Source: Ophiura sarsii (Eukaryota; Echinodermata; Ophiuroidea; Amphilepidida; Ophiuridae). Taken from it: 64,000 nt of DNA. A model generated the notes under the pieces. The model saw nothing but the letters and a program-made list of their open reading frames with translations, was not told the origin of the DNA and did not search any database. The stretch is from positions 821,001-885,000 of the forward strand of contig CM069446.1 of NCBI GenBank assembly GCA_035610835.1, in the 5' to 3' direction. This document shows, piece after piece, positions 23,155 to 34,837 of the stretch. The position numbers and the translations under genes are program-made. The number at the start of each line of letters is the position of its first letter. Positions within the stretch are counted from its first letter, which is position 1.

Positions 23155-23690
23155 TTATGAGTTTCGAACACATTTCAAGTCAGCTTTGATTTGGTCAATA
23201 TCAGCCTTGCTGTATTGGTAGATATTCCTAGGTTTGGACTTGATCCTCCATGGTGAAGATGACATGTCTATCATGGGGATCCCATCATGATCTCCAATAC
23301 CTGGCACAGTTCTACATTTCAGGATTTGGGCAGGATTTGAAGTGAAGAACAGATCCAAGATATTGTTGAGTCTTGTTGGCTCCTTGACCACCTGCTCAAG
23401 TGAGAAATGTTTCACCAGCTCCAGTAGTCTGTTTGCTACTCTTGGATATTTGCATCCGGGTTTTAAGGATAGAGTGTCCCAGTCTATATATGGAAGATTA
23501 AAGTCCCCATCGAGGCAAATTGCAGTTTTCTTGTGAGCCTTTGCTTTGTTTAGTGATGAGATCAGCTCTTCCAGGTATTTGAGACTTTTCGTTGATAAAA
23601 AGCTCCTATGAGCATGTTCTTCCAGCCTTTGATCTGTATATTGACCCATATGGATTCATTGCCTGCGTTCAACTTAACTTGGTGAGTTCC
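23155..23690 (-). pseudogene. Non-LTR retrotransposon endonuclease fragment
   Basis: The minus strand encodes LDGDFNLPYIDWDTL and EPTRLNNILDLFFTSNP, then GIGDHDGIPMID. These are the GDFN, DLF and DH blocks of the apurinic-type endonuclease of CR1/Jockey-like LINEs. The best reading frame upstream (NAGNESIWVNIQIKGWKNM, from about 23,690) is in a different frame from the SLKYLEELISSLNK part, so a frameshift lies near 23,610. The fragment stops at 23,155 before any reverse transcriptase. It is a dead partial copy without a clear target duplication. Confidence 0.85.
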
Positions 23691-24200
23691 GAGGAGATTA
23701 TTATGTAGGGCTATTGATTGAGATGTACTTATTATATTTGATGGACATTCTTATTAGCTTCGTTTCTGTTCGCCTTGCCAATTAGCTTCAATTAAAGCCA
23801 GTGGGCTAATGTCGTAGGGTTCTGCATTTATGTCGACATTTAGTGTTGAGAGCGGTTAATGGAGCGATTCATAATCATAAGAATAAACATATCCAGAACC
23901 TCTCGAATTTAGTATTTACTGCTCAAAGAAAGTGTCAATCAACTACGCAAGCGTCTAATTGCGTCCAATTTCACTTCTCTGCGTGTGATAAGTAGCTTTA
24001 TCACGTGTTGTTCACAGGCCGCGCAAGAACAACACCAATGGATGGAATACGATCAGATTGTCAACGGCAGATAACCTGTATGGCATCAAGAACCAATGAA
24101 AGTTCAATCTTCGCGCGTAAAAATACGATATGTTTAGAGAATCATGTGAATGTCTTGACATTATTTGGGCATGTATGCTTGCACAATTATTATTTACGTG

Positions 24201-24217
24201 CCCCCCCCCCCCCCCCC
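24201..24217. repeat. Poly-C run (17) at a site that is short in P1
   Basis: P2 reads CGTG then 17 C then GATAGCCGAC. P1 at about 8,843 reads GACCCCTCCCGATAGCCGAC. The run has expanded, or the P1 run has been interrupted, since duplication. Confidence 0.8.
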
Positions 24218-25732
24218 GATAGCCGACAAACACAGATAATGTCTCTTTTTCTCACTTTGAAAATGTCAGTCATTTAGTTAGCAATATCTATTATATGAAA
24301 CTACGAAACATCGATTTCATTAATTGAGCTTATCGTAGCTATTCTTTCAAAACCTTGTATGTTTTTTCCAGCCCTTCAGCATGTATAAAGTAAAACTGCC
24401 AACGGTTATGCATAGGAAGAGATGCTTTATACATGTTCCGGGACAAAAGAACTTACAAGGTATTGATAGATGTGATTTTGACACTTAAAAATGTTTAGAG
24501 CAGACCGCCTAAAGGTCATACATAGGAAGTATTACTTTATACATGCTGAAGGGCTGGATGGAGATACAAGGTTTTGAAAGAATAACGACGTTATACTAGT
24601 TGTAGTTGATTGATATCGGTAACAAACCCTTCTGAGGCAATACAATCCTTTTAACCTACTGCTTTGACAAATAGGCTATAGCGCAGATTTGAGCTTATTT
24701 TCTCCTCGTGTTTCGTCTTAATGCAAACCAATGGCCACAGGGCATATATTCGCGTTTTATCATTCCATCATTCGCCATATCCAATCATGTGCAGTCGATG
24801 GCGATATTGTAAATGTAGTTAATAATTTATCAACTAAATACTTCGCTTTATATACAATTCAAAATTGACAATCAATCAATTTACATTTGATGGGATTTTA
24901 AATTGCTTAACATTCTATAAGGCTTTTCATTCTATAATGTCAAACAGGTTATGGTTTTCACGCAGTAAAATCTTTCTATTTCCACACACACACACACACA
25001 AAATGTAAGACTGTAGAAAATGATGTATACTTAAGTGACATTTTTACGAAATTAAGTTATGGGTGATTTTTAAGTCGTGTAGGGTCAGAGGATCTGTTGA
25101 CAAAGTTTTGGGTCGATTGACCCCTCTCCAGCAGGGGTCACGTGGGGGTCAACTGGGGGTCAACATTTGAGAATGCTTGGATTGACATTATATTATAAAC
25201 TCCTCAAAAAAAGTTCTTTTTTCAATCACCAATTTTGGCACTTTCTGGTCAATAATTCAAATATAATAATAAATCTAGTATGACAAAATTTTGAGTTATC
25301 TTTGCAGAACCTAAAATGGGTCAAAAAACATGTTTTTTTTATCATTTTCTCCAAAATGGTCAATTTCATGATCATGGTTGGATTCATTGAACCCTTTTCT
25401 GCCCAAAAATGTATACTTTTATATAGATTAAATGAATAATGAAGAAGTTAAGGCAGTTTTACGGAGACTATACCTGAAGGTGCACAGCGACCTTTTAAGA
25501 GCGACGAATCGCATAGGCCTATATGCTGAAAGTTGAATGAATCACGAAGCCTTATTTTCTAAACAAATGATAGGGTATGTCCATGAGATCGCACGGGCTA
25601 CGGGAATACAACTAGATGGTCAATTGCCACATAAGCTCGTCCTTGCGCAAACACGCACGCTATGCGTTACCACGGTTTTACGCGGTATTACGCGCAACGC
25701 ACACAAATCTTTGCAATTCTAGTAACATTTGT

Positions 25733-26250
25733 AGCCTGGTCTCCTTTTGCCATGTGTTGGTAAGTATAGAGCATATCCTTTTGCAGGCTCTTCTTCTGGC
25801 AGCCGGAGGATGAAACCAATGAATCTCAACTGTCGTAGCCTTACCAAATGAATAAGTGGCTCAGTGCTGGTCATGATATAAACGCTGGTGTTTGGGATGT
25901 GATCAATCCGCCTAATATTCAGCATAATTCTGTAGCAGGAGGTGGCAAAGGCATTGCTTTTATTTTCCATGTCTTGAGAGATCACCACTGACTCGCAGCC
26001 ATAGAACAGAATAGTAATGCAGGTGCTGTTAAACAACTTCACTTTAGTTGAGATGGGTATTTTGTGACTCTTCAACAGGCGTTCCAGCTTCCAAAAAGCA
26101 CACCAAGCCAGTGACTTTCTTCTTTTAAGGTCGCTTGAACCAGATGCCATCATAGAGCCAAGATATCTGAAATCTGACACATGGTTGATGGGAACATCAT
26201 AGACTTGAATTGTTGGATGGGGGTTGCAATTAATAGTCATGTACTCTGTC
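25733..26250 (-). pseudogene. 3' fragment of an RTE/Jockey-like reverse transcriptase
   Basis: The minus strand contains KTEYMTIN, SDFRYLGSMMASG, TKVKLFNSTCITILFYGCES and RQLRFIGFILRLPEEE. These are the post-catalytic 'thumb' region and C-terminal tail common in marine invertebrate non-LTR elements. The catalytic part is missing. It is back-to-back with the L2-type fragment on the opposite strand, which begins at about 26,255. The family differs from the intact RTE at 49.8 kb (compare its FKYLGAWIASSEQ). Confidence 0.82.
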
Positions 26251-26254
26251 TTAG

Positions 26255-26930
26255 GTGTGCTAATGAAATTCGCAAAGTGCTTGATGATGATACTGCTGCT
26301 ACACTTGTTCACGCCTTAGTCACATCGCGTCTTGACAATGGTAATTCATTATTATATGGGATCACTGAACGACAACTCAATAAACTTCAACGAGCTCAGA
26401 ATGCTGCTGCACGAATGCTCACAAGGACTAGAAAGTTTGATCACATTTCACCTGTTTTACAGCGTCTCCATTGGTTACCTATTCGGTACCGCATCCATTT
26501 CAAACTCCTTCTCCTCACCTGGAAAGCCCTACATGACATGGCACCTTCTTATATCAGCGATCTTCTCAATCCACATATTCCATCACGTCATCTCAGATCT
26601 TCGGATAAACAGTTTCTCTCAGTTCCTCGGACATATTCTTCATATGGCGACCGGGCTTTCTATGCTTGTGCACCTAAACTGTGGAACTCACTCCCTTCAG
26701 ATCTTCGACTCTGTGATTCACTTGATGGTTTCAAAAAGACTTTAAAAACTCATCTGTTTAAGATTGCTTATGATTTGACTGGTTGATTTCTATGTAACTG
26801 TTTTTATATTTTAACTGTTTGTTTTATTTGTTTTGATGTTTGCGCCTCGGAATAGGTTGTCTAGATAGATGGCGCATTATGAATGCATTATTATAATTAT
26901 TATTATTATTATTATTATTATTATAGGCCA
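26255..26930 (+). pseudogene. 5'-truncated L2-type LINE with complete 3' end
   Basis: The plus frame up to the stop at 26,784-26,786 carries VHALVTSRLDNGNSLLYG, QNAAARMLTRTRKFDHIS, RLHWLPIRYRIHFKLLLL, DRAFYACAPKLWNSLPSD and ends LKTHLFKIAYDLTG. This is the typical C-terminus of L2/CR1 elements. The 3' UTR contains TTTGCGCCTCGGAATAGG and GATGGCGCATTATGAATGCA and ends in an ATT microsatellite at about 26,897-26,924. The same tail motif (TTTGCGCC, GGCGCATTATAAATG) ends the element at 40.49 kb, so both belong to one family. Confidence 0.9.
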
Positions 26931-27599
26931 AGATCGGCTGCTGCCGCCGCTGTTCTGGCTAGCTGGGCATGTGCCCGCGGAATTGAAGATTCCAACAAAA
27001 CAAATGCATACATAGGGTTAATGGTTAGATGTTCAATAGGTGTTTAGTTTATTTTCACCACAGATAGCTTAATTTAAGGACGATCTTCACTCTTTTCTAA
27101 CTCTCTTGTGATAACCCGCGAGTACACTGACAGTGCTCGTTGTTAAATAACTATATCATAATATAACAAATCAGTTTCATCCCAAACTATGACTTATTTT
27201 TCTCCTCCGTCTTAGCATAGAGACACTGACAATTCGTCTATCACCCGCATCTGCAGTCTAGCAATTACTAGGTTCAAGGGCGTCCCCAGACCCTTTTCAT
27301 TGGGGGGGGGGGGTGTAAAGGTCACCAATTGCCGACAAAGCCATAGTTGTGCCGACACTAAGTTTTTTTGGCTCGCTTCGCTCGCCAGAATTCATACACG
27401 CATATTTTAGAATGGACTGTATGGTCAGAGGCGTCAATCCGTTTTCAGACGGGGGGCGGGGGCACAAGTTTGATAATGATCATTGAAATGTTAAAATAAA
27501 GCAGCGCATAGCGCTGATTGAATAGTTCTGGGGAAGCGCGCAAACATTGTGATTTTTAAAGGTACAGTATGACGTTTAAATGTCCTCCACATAACATTT

Positions 27600-28060
27600 A
27601 GAATATTTGTTGTGGTTTGAGGGCCATTTTAATGTTTAAACCTGCTGAAAATATGCGCGTTCAGCGCGCAAAATTTTTCAGTTTTTGAACTCAAATATTC
27701 ATGGAAAACTGTCCTGAAGCTTTCTTGTTAAGCTTAAATAATGAAACATTGAAACTAATACGCGCGAAGCGCGCAAAAATTGGCATTTCTAACACTTAAA
27801 TGGTCAAGTATGATATTGCATAGTTACATACATATCAAGTCCAAATCCAAATCGTATGGTTTGAGGGCCATTATAATGTTAAAGTCTGTAGAAAATTATG
27901 CGCGCAGAGCGCGCTCAATTTTTCAGTTTTTGAACTAAAATGGTCATTGAAAACTAGTTGAAGTTGTCTAATACTATAAATTAAGCTTAAATAATGAAAC
28001 ATTGAAACTAATACGCGCAAAGCGCGCAAAATTTTGCATTTGTAACACTTAAAGGGTCCA
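27600..28060. repeat. Two 255-bp tandem units with GCGC palindromes in the hAT
   Basis: Each unit holds GAGGGCCATT(T/A)TAATGTT, a palindrome of the type GCGCGTTCAGCGCGC or GCGCGCAGAGCGCGC, TTTTTCAGTTTTTGAACT, AAGCTTAAATAATGAAAC and a second palindrome CGCGCGAAGCGCGC or CGCGCAAAGCGCGC. CpG-rich palindromes stand out in otherwise AT-rich DNA. They could be transposase or host-factor subterminal sites, but that is inference. Confidence 0.8.
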
Positions 28061-28510
28061 GTAGCCTATAACGTTTTTAACGTCCCACATAATATTTGCA
28101 GTTGGCCTACATCATAAGTATAGGCGAATTATTTAGTATCTCGTAACCTATGTGCCAACATGATTGGCCTTTGGCGACATTATTGACTTGGGTTTGCATT
28201 GACAACGACAATGATATAGGCCTAGTTAGTATATAAAATTAAAGAGCAATACAGGTCCCACACATTGCCCGTTAGACCTAGCCTATACTATTCCGACACA
28301 ATTTTTTGCTAGGTGTCTTGACAATAAGCAAAACACTACTTTGGCCTATAGGCTGTTCATGTGCGCCGACATAAAATCTCATAAATGGGCTCGTTCACAC
28401 AGTGCCTACAAATTTATATGCCTACATTGCCTTTGTTCATTTTTGATTTGTGTTAACATAACATATGCCGACACAACATTATCATTTGCGCATACGATAT
28501 CTGTTATAGG

Positions 28511-28704
28511 GTTTTCTCCCCTTTTTTCCCCTTTTCCTTTCTTTCTTTCCTCTTTCCCTTTTCCTTTCTTCTTTCTTTCCTCTTTCCTTTCTTCTTTCTT
28601 TCCTCTTTCCTTCTTTCTTTCTCCCCTTCTTTCTTTTTTCTTTCCCTTTTCCTTTCTCTTCCCTTTCTTTCTTTCTCCCTTTTCTTCCTCCTTCCTTTTT
28701 TTTT
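28511..28704. repeat. Polypyrimidine tract, about 190 bp
   Basis: Nearly pure C/T on the plus strand (CCCCTTTTCC, TTTCTTTCCTC and similar), lying inside the hAT element and followed by a long G-run. The Lys/Glu/Arg-rich open frames on the minus strand are translations of this tract. Long homopurine-homopyrimidine DNA can form triplexes; no function is implied here. Confidence 0.92.
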
Positions 28705-30315
28705 GCCCACAGCCCCATTATTTTGCCGACAGATTTGATGAATGGGGGGGGGGGGGGGGGGGGGGGGGTGTGACACCCCCCACACCCCCCCTCTGGGGAC
28801 GCCCTTGACTAGGTTACATCATAGGAGAAATGGTATTCATTAGCTGAAAGTAATTTTTGTATCGGTTTTACCTTAGCAAGAACGAACACATTTCTAACAT
28901 AATGAGAATAACAAAAATTATAAATTGAAACCTACTGCACGTTTCAATTTGTTTGCGTTTTTGCTCTCGTTTTCGTGTTTGTTTTCATTCCCAAATATCA
29001 AATTGTTCGTACTCTTGTAAAGAGATGTCATTAGACTTACCAAATTATTAATAATATCCATCGAGACGAATACTTGCCTGGATAATGTTAATGGAAACAA
29101 GAGTGGAATTTTATTTGAAATCATCATATGACGCTACAGTGATATTTAAATGATATAAAGACAATAATTCAATTGTTTCTTATCAACACTTATTCTATAA
29201 AGCTACTTTGTAATGACTTCAATTTCTTCTTCAACCTTTTAAAAAGCCTCCATATATTTAGTTTGATTTATCTTTAATCATCTGGGTTTTCCCCAAGAGT
29301 TATTTTATTGTAGTACGGAGAACCAATACCACAGACAAATTGTGTAGATCCATAACAACTGCCTCGACCGTGATAGTGCGTCAAAATTTGTCCGATGTTT
29401 TAATGACATCTCTGTTAACGGCAGTGGACACGTCTATTGCTATTTATATCTTTTCCTCGATGTTTAATGAAAAAATGTATGACAATACCTGTCTTCTGTT
29501 TTCTACAATCACCACTATCATGACTAGCACTACGGGCTACACTATTTACGACATGTCAAAGCCTGAACCACAGTTGCCTTTCAACACTCAATACCCGTGA
29601 TATGTCGAGAGCTATTACTACATTATTGATGTACGCGGGGCTTCAGCAAAGACATTTATAATCGAATTTCATGAACGCTTGTTGGTTCAACACCAACTCT
29701 GTGTTATACTATGTATGCTTTGTGGCTACTGATATTGGGATACTGCTTTCTTTTCTTATGTCCTGCCAGGCTAATAACAAACTTGCTCATAATTTGCTGG
29801 GAGTGGCTCCTTTTACAATATTTTTTCATAGAGCCAAGAAATCGATTTGATGATATATGCTCACATAAGTTCACTTGTATGAAATGGTTAAAAAAAACTC
29901 TTACTTAACTCTTAACGTCATCATTTGGATTATGTTTGCTTTTAACCAAAATCAGTTCAGTTCTAATATAATCTACTATTTTCCAAGGGACTAAAGCAGG
30001 CAATAGTCTACAATATTACAATTCTCTTCTTTTTGAATGAAATTGTGAAGAACATTTTAATGCACATCTGTCCAATTTATACCCACTTCGATCGGGACAT
30101 CCGAAACCTTTCTATAATAAGTACCCAAATGGGAGTGAAATGCAAATACTATAAACATTCACAAACCTTTTCAGAAAACACGCTACACCGACAGCGAAGG
30201 AGCGCGTTAACAATTTAAATAATTCGTCCAGCCATCGTCTATGATAACTTGATATGGCCTGTTGTGTATAATTGAAACTCTCTTTGCTACCAATGCAGCA
30301 TTACAAATTTGATGC

Positions 30316-30625
30316 ATTGGTGCCCCCACCCCTTGGAATAACCCCGTCGGTAAACCTGAGCCTCTGTCGGTAGATTTGCAATTTTGACCATGCGATTTTT
30401 TTTCTGCCGGTTTTGTGGACAACCTCACCTCTATCCCCCTCCCCCCCCCCCCCCCACACTTATCAAGATTTCGGCTGCTGACGGGGGGAAATAGTGCAAT
30501 TTGTACGATTTGGAGTCTGCAAAAAATGTTGTCGGTATATCATGCCTTACAACTATGGTCGTGCTCCCCCCCCCCCCCCCCCCCCCCCCACTCCCCAGTT
30601 TCCAAAAGCTGGGTAAGCCACTGAA
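30316..30625. mobile_element. hAT-like non-autonomous remnant with C-runs, present only in Q2
   Basis: Q1 (18,215-18,255) and Q3 (38,640-38,680) read straight through, whereas Q2 has about 310 extra bases. The right end CTGGGTAAGCCACTG is, in complement, CAGTGGCTTACCCAG, a hAT-like terminus. The left end does not match, so the element is probably truncated or rearranged. The interior shares TGCGATTTTTTTT and GACCTCACC/CAACCTCACC followed by C-runs with the hAT at 34.5 kb, suggesting one family. Confidence 0.6.
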
Positions 30626-31810
30626 TTCTCACATGTAATAATATACAGATGTAGTGCATGAAAAATAACATTAACGGAATTGAAATTACATTAAAAGACA
30701 ATGAAACTGAATAAAGAACATGAGTTAGGTGTCATTAAGGGCTCTTGTCCAAACACAAGTAGAGGAAAGCGCGAGGAAAGAGTGGGGAAAACGCGAAGGA
30801 TCGATGATTAACACCACACTGAATGTGTACGTAAGTAATCACAGCAGGTACACATGTAGGGAACTTTGAAAAAGTAAAGAAAATCATAAGAAAATTCACA
30901 AATGATCCTAAATGTCCTCAAATGGGTAGAATTAAGACTTAGCTTTGCTGTGGTCTCATTATAACAATTGTATATAGTTGATTTGGTATATTAGATGGCT
31001 TTTTTCTGTAGTGGTGTGGTATCCGAGTTTAGCTACCTTAAAATGGAATGGGTAGGTATAGAGGTATTGTAACCGATACAAGGCCTACGGTATTCGATGC
31101 GTTTCAAATTTTAGTAGGATTATCATGATCGAGTCTTGGAGCGCTTACTTCTTAACAATGGAAAACTAATACCCCTCTTCCCCGTTGGGGTGTGGGGAAG
31201 GGGAAATTGTTTTTTTAAGATGTCCTCTTCAGCTCTTAACAAATATTACGTCATTTGTTTTTTTCCAATATCGTAGTGAAGATTTATCAACTCCATGTCT
31301 AAATTAATTTTACTTTTCGATATTCGACTACTTGTTATCTCTACTGAATAATATTCTTAAAATGCTACATTAAAGGAATTGGTAACTGATGAAACGACAC
31401 CGGTAAAATTGATAGAAAAACTATTCATAAGTTCTAACAACATTGTAGGACGAAATATCAATTTACGTGAGTAAAACCTTCTTTTTTTGACACAAACTTT
31501 CATTTAATTTTCATTCAAACTGCTAGCTAAGAGTTGTTATAAAATATACGTGATTCTATTCTAACGGGTCACGATTAAGATTTCTCCCTGATATGATGGG
31601 TCTCTTAATCATATTAATTGGATCAAATATAAATGTCATGGTGATGGAAAAAACCCACATATTTCAAAATGTAACAAAAAAAGCATCGGTGTTTGCTATG
31701 GTCTATGGTCTGAAGCATAATATGGTAGAGTAATTTCAGATTCCGGAAAATGAACTGCTGGTATCACTACTTTTAATTAAAAATGATGTCATGATTGATA
31801 TCAAACAAAT

Positions 31811-31887
31811 CGTCGCTGTTCTGACATACCGGCACATCACAACAGAATTTAAGTAAAGTGATGTGCCGGTATGTCAGAACAGCGACG
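31811..31887. mobile_element. 77-bp perfect-hairpin mini-element with AAAT TSD
   Basis: Arms of about 30 bp, beginning CGTCGCTGTTCTGACATACC, are perfectly complementary around a 17-base loop. AAAT flanks both sides. Q1 at about 18,710 has the unoccupied site CAAACAAATGTTCAAAAG, so the insertion happened after Q1 and Q2 separated. The perfect arms also indicate youth. It is too short to code. Confidence 0.93.
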
Positions 31888-32096
31888 AAATGTTCAAAAG
31901 TCTCAGCTTTATCTATAAATCACTTTTTGTGATGTGGTACTATCGGGCTTATCTAAATGATAATGGGTTCTGAAAGAGTGCCCTATTTACCAAAACAATC
32001 CCATAAATCTAATGTTTTATGTTTTGAATGCCTAACTGTAACAATTAGTCAATAACAATGGGCTTGTCATTCAACTGTTTTTCCTTATCAAATCTT

Positions 32097-32315
32097 CACA
32101 CAGAAAACACTATGTAAAAAATTATGTAAATATAGAACTCCATAATTATTATGTAAGAGTTTACATAAAACATGCAATATATACCCAAGCTTGTGTAAAT
32201 TCCTATGCAAAAGCTTTACACAACTGATTAAATAGTATTATGGAGTTCTATTTTTACACAGATTGTGTAATTTTTACATAATTTGTGTATTTTTTTACAT
32301 AGTGTTTTCTGTGTT
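32097..32315. mobile_element. 219-bp MITE (CACAGAAAACACTATGTAAA ends), Q2 only
   Basis: The termini CACAGAAAACACTATGTAAA and the complement are near-perfect for over 20 bp. Inside are many ATGTAA/TTACAT words. Q1 reads AAATCTTATCATATG where Q2 has AAATCTT, the element, then TTATCATATG. The target duplication is at most 2-3 T-rich bases and cannot be fixed. It is similar in flavour to the TTGTGTAA-rich element at 8.9-10.7 kb but not clearly the same. Confidence 0.85.
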
Positions 32316-34064
32316 TTATCATATGATTTACTTACTATGTGCAGGCAGACCATATACCAGCTAGAGGTAGATTTCCGATTCTTCTGATCAAAAGCTCCTT
32401 ATTATATAATGCCAAATATTATAATATGATTTACTTACTTTGTGCAGACATCCTATATCCCAGCTAGGAGTAGATTTTGATCCTTCTGAGACCTTCTTAA
32501 TCGGACTCTAAAATAGGATTGAGTACGTATCATAGTTGATAGTTTTTATCTTGGCGATACAAAATTTGTGATAACATTTCCGATAAGTCAACAGAATATA
32601 TTGATACAAGTAGAAACCGAGTCTTAGATAAAAATCATCTTCCAGTACGTATAATAGATAAAGTTATATCCTGGACTGATGCTTTTATACTGTGGCGATG
32701 GGCTGCTAGACACCGCTAGAGGGCCAGCTATATTAGAAGCGATCATCCAATGCCAAAATAGGGGAGAGAGAGACAGAGAAAGATAGAGAGGTGGTATTGT
32801 TTTCCCGTCAAGCTCAACTCAACAGTGGTTCGCTCAATCGACAGGAGTAGCATCGCAATTCAAATCACGTAATGCTATCACTACTTGGATTCAGGCTGCT
32901 CTCTCGTCTACGCGATCTCCGCATGTGTCCAATATTTATAGCTCATACGGGAATTACCCACAAGGCATGGCTATGTTTGCAGGAATATAACGCTAGAAAG
33001 TGATATAGGTGACAGACTGATAAAATCGTTTGACCGACATCGCTGAGGTGATGCAGAGAATAGTATGCTTGCATGGAAGATAAGTTGCCTAACGGGGTGT
33101 GGTGGTGTCAGGTTATATTTGATGCGAGTCTGCTTGGTTTGAAGTGCGTTCAATTCAGCCTGAACAATTTTTCAGCAGGCACAGGATAGTATTAGAAGGA
33201 AGTGTGCCAATAATCCACATTTCATGTCAGAATGTAGGTCTAAATTCCTATATATGAAGAGTTTATTTGCAAAAGGTGCTACAAAAGGTCCACAAAAGGT
33301 TCTATGGACATTTTGGATTGGATGATTTGGTTAATATTGCATATGGCTTAAAGGACAACAGTGCTATTTATGAAACCAAGCATTATATGGTAGGAAAATA
33401 ATTATCTTATGTATAAATATTGACCAGTTTAATTGAGCACAGAACTATTATAGTCAACAAAACGAATATAAACTGCACATCCCCAACCTGTGATTATTTG
33501 AAATTCGCGCCCGGTAATATGTTTCGGAAGTAAAACTGGGATAGCCATACCCTATATTGTGACGCCATCGTTACTAAAACCGCCTCATCAGCAACAGGTC
33601 GCTACACATAATCACGCAGGAATTCAATGCATAAATCGAAAATATCAATACATGAAACAGAGATGTGGAAATCTCGTAATTGTTTCGTCATAGCTTCGAT
33701 CAATATTGCGATGTCCATACAGGTGATTTTTTTCTTTCTAAAGCAGATTTTGTCTTAACGCGGCACTTCTAAAAACTTAAACCTACGGATGTGGTCTGTA
33801 CAATAATAATGCTACATATCTGAACGCTAAAGTTCCATGGCAAGGATTTCCTTTAAGGTATGCCCATAAGAAACTAAAATAACGAGTTTGTTTGAAATCC
33901 TGAACCTTTGTTATTTTGTTATAGTCTCTTTTGTTTCCAAAATACTATGGACTTAGCACGTTTTGCCACTAAACAGATTGATCCCCTTTCTAGAAACACC
34001 CTTTGTAACCACTATGGCTCTAAGTTCAGCATTCCATTTTAAAAGGTTTGTCAATTGACACAGA

Positions 34065-34366
34065 AATCAAGCGTTGGGTAAAACCTCTACACAACTCCGG
34101 TTGTGTAACGTGTTACACATAATTGGGTCAAATTAGGGAACATGGTCGTTTTGGGGTAAACATTTACCCGACGATATTGTGTCAAAGTTTTAAACTTTGT
34201 CGGGTAAAATTTAGCTGTTTGATGGGTAAAATGTTCACTATGTGTTGTGTTAGACTCTACAGAACCACTGCTGTGTACATTTTTACCCAACAAACAACCA
34301 TGTTCCTTTTTTACCATTGTGAAGTGTAGTATTTTACCCAACATTGCTTAATTTTTTCTAAGAGTA
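34065..34366. mobile_element. 5'-truncated copy of the ACCCAAC-palindrome element
   Basis: Very similar to 10,405-10,705, including CAAAGTTTTAAACTTTGT(C/T)GGGT and the right end TTCTAAGAGTATAGGGAACA. The left end is missing, and the edge of the duplicated block falls here. Confidence 0.8.
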
Positions 34367-34476
34367 TAGGGAACATCGATTTCATTAATTCAGCTTGTAG
34401 TGATGTAGTTGACAAACCCTTCTGAGGCAATACAATCCTTTTAATGCTTCTGCTTTGACAAATAGGCTGTAGCGCA

Positions 34477-34794
34477 CAGTAGCGTAGCCAGTGGGGGGGC
34501 CGGTGGGGCGAGCTGCCCCCCCGGACACCTAAAATGGGGACGGCGAAGCGGAAAAATGGGGACGAGAAGAAGGGGAGAAAAGAGAGAAAGAAGGGGGAAG
34601 AAGAGGGAGAAAGAGAAAAGAAAGGGGGAGGAGAGGGAGAAAGAGAAGGGAAAGGGGAAGGAGAGGGAGAAAGAGAAGGGAAAGGGGAAGGAGAGGGGAA
34701 AGAGAAGAGAAATGGGGACGAGAAATTGTGAATGTAGTACATTTACTGTGCGATTTTTTTTGACTGTGCGAAATTTTTTGAGACCTCACCAACC

Positions 34795-34837
<43 letters not shown>

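Larger units (their letters stand above)
20940..25720 (+). repeat. Copy P2 of the duplicated unit (left half)
   Basis: It starts with TCTTGTCTCCCAACTAATTT at about 20,985, matching 42,308. It continues through 22,240-22,900 (ACCTTGAAAACGTT, then TTGTTTATTATTGGG), matching 42,485-43,100; 23,765-23,850, matching 44,785-44,860; 23,945-24,300, matching P1 8,585-8,940; and 24,615-25,160, matching 10,715-11,235. A non-LTR fragment (23,155-23,690) is inserted. The stretch 21,840-22,150 repeats AATCCGAGGACAAAA with C-runs and may be part of an unidentified insertion. No host gene seen. Confidence 0.7.
27275..28807. mobile_element. Non-autonomous hAT transposon, 8-bp TSD
   Basis: The ends are CAAGGGCGTCCCCAGA at 27,275 and TCTGGGGACGCCCTTG ending at 28,807, a typical hAT terminal motif. 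They are flanked by ACTAGGTT at 27,267-27,274 and 28,808-28,815. Q1 at about 16,627 has the unoccupied ATTACTAGGTTACATC. There is no transposase frame. The interior has two about 255-bp tandem units (GAAACATTGAAACTAATACG at about 27,741 and 27,996) rich in CGCG palindromes, then a polypyrimidine tract (28,511-28,704) and a G-run (28,744-28,768). Confidence 0.95.
27008..33975 (+). repeat. Copy Q2 of the duplicated unit (right half)
   Basis: Collinear with Q1 but longer, because it carries a hAT element (27,275-28,807), a hAT-like remnant (about 30,316-30,625), an insertion of about 430 bp (30,900-31,335), a 77-bp hairpin element (31,811-31,887) and a 219-bp MITE (32,097-32,315). Between 32,330 and 33,960 it is almost identical to Q1 18,930-20,540. 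It lacks the L2-type LINE found at 18.5 kb and 39.0 kb: GGTAACTGATGAAACGACAC at 31,380 passes straight through the insertion point. Confidence 0.85.

Noticed and set aside
26332..26745. Second plus-strand frame and 25,537-25,813 frames
   Set aside because: Alternative-frame shadows of the L2-type and RTE-like fragments.
28341..28808. Phe/Ser/Pro-rich plus-strand frame and Lys/Glu-rich minus-strand frames
   Set aside because: They come from the polypyrimidine tract and G-run of a hAT element.
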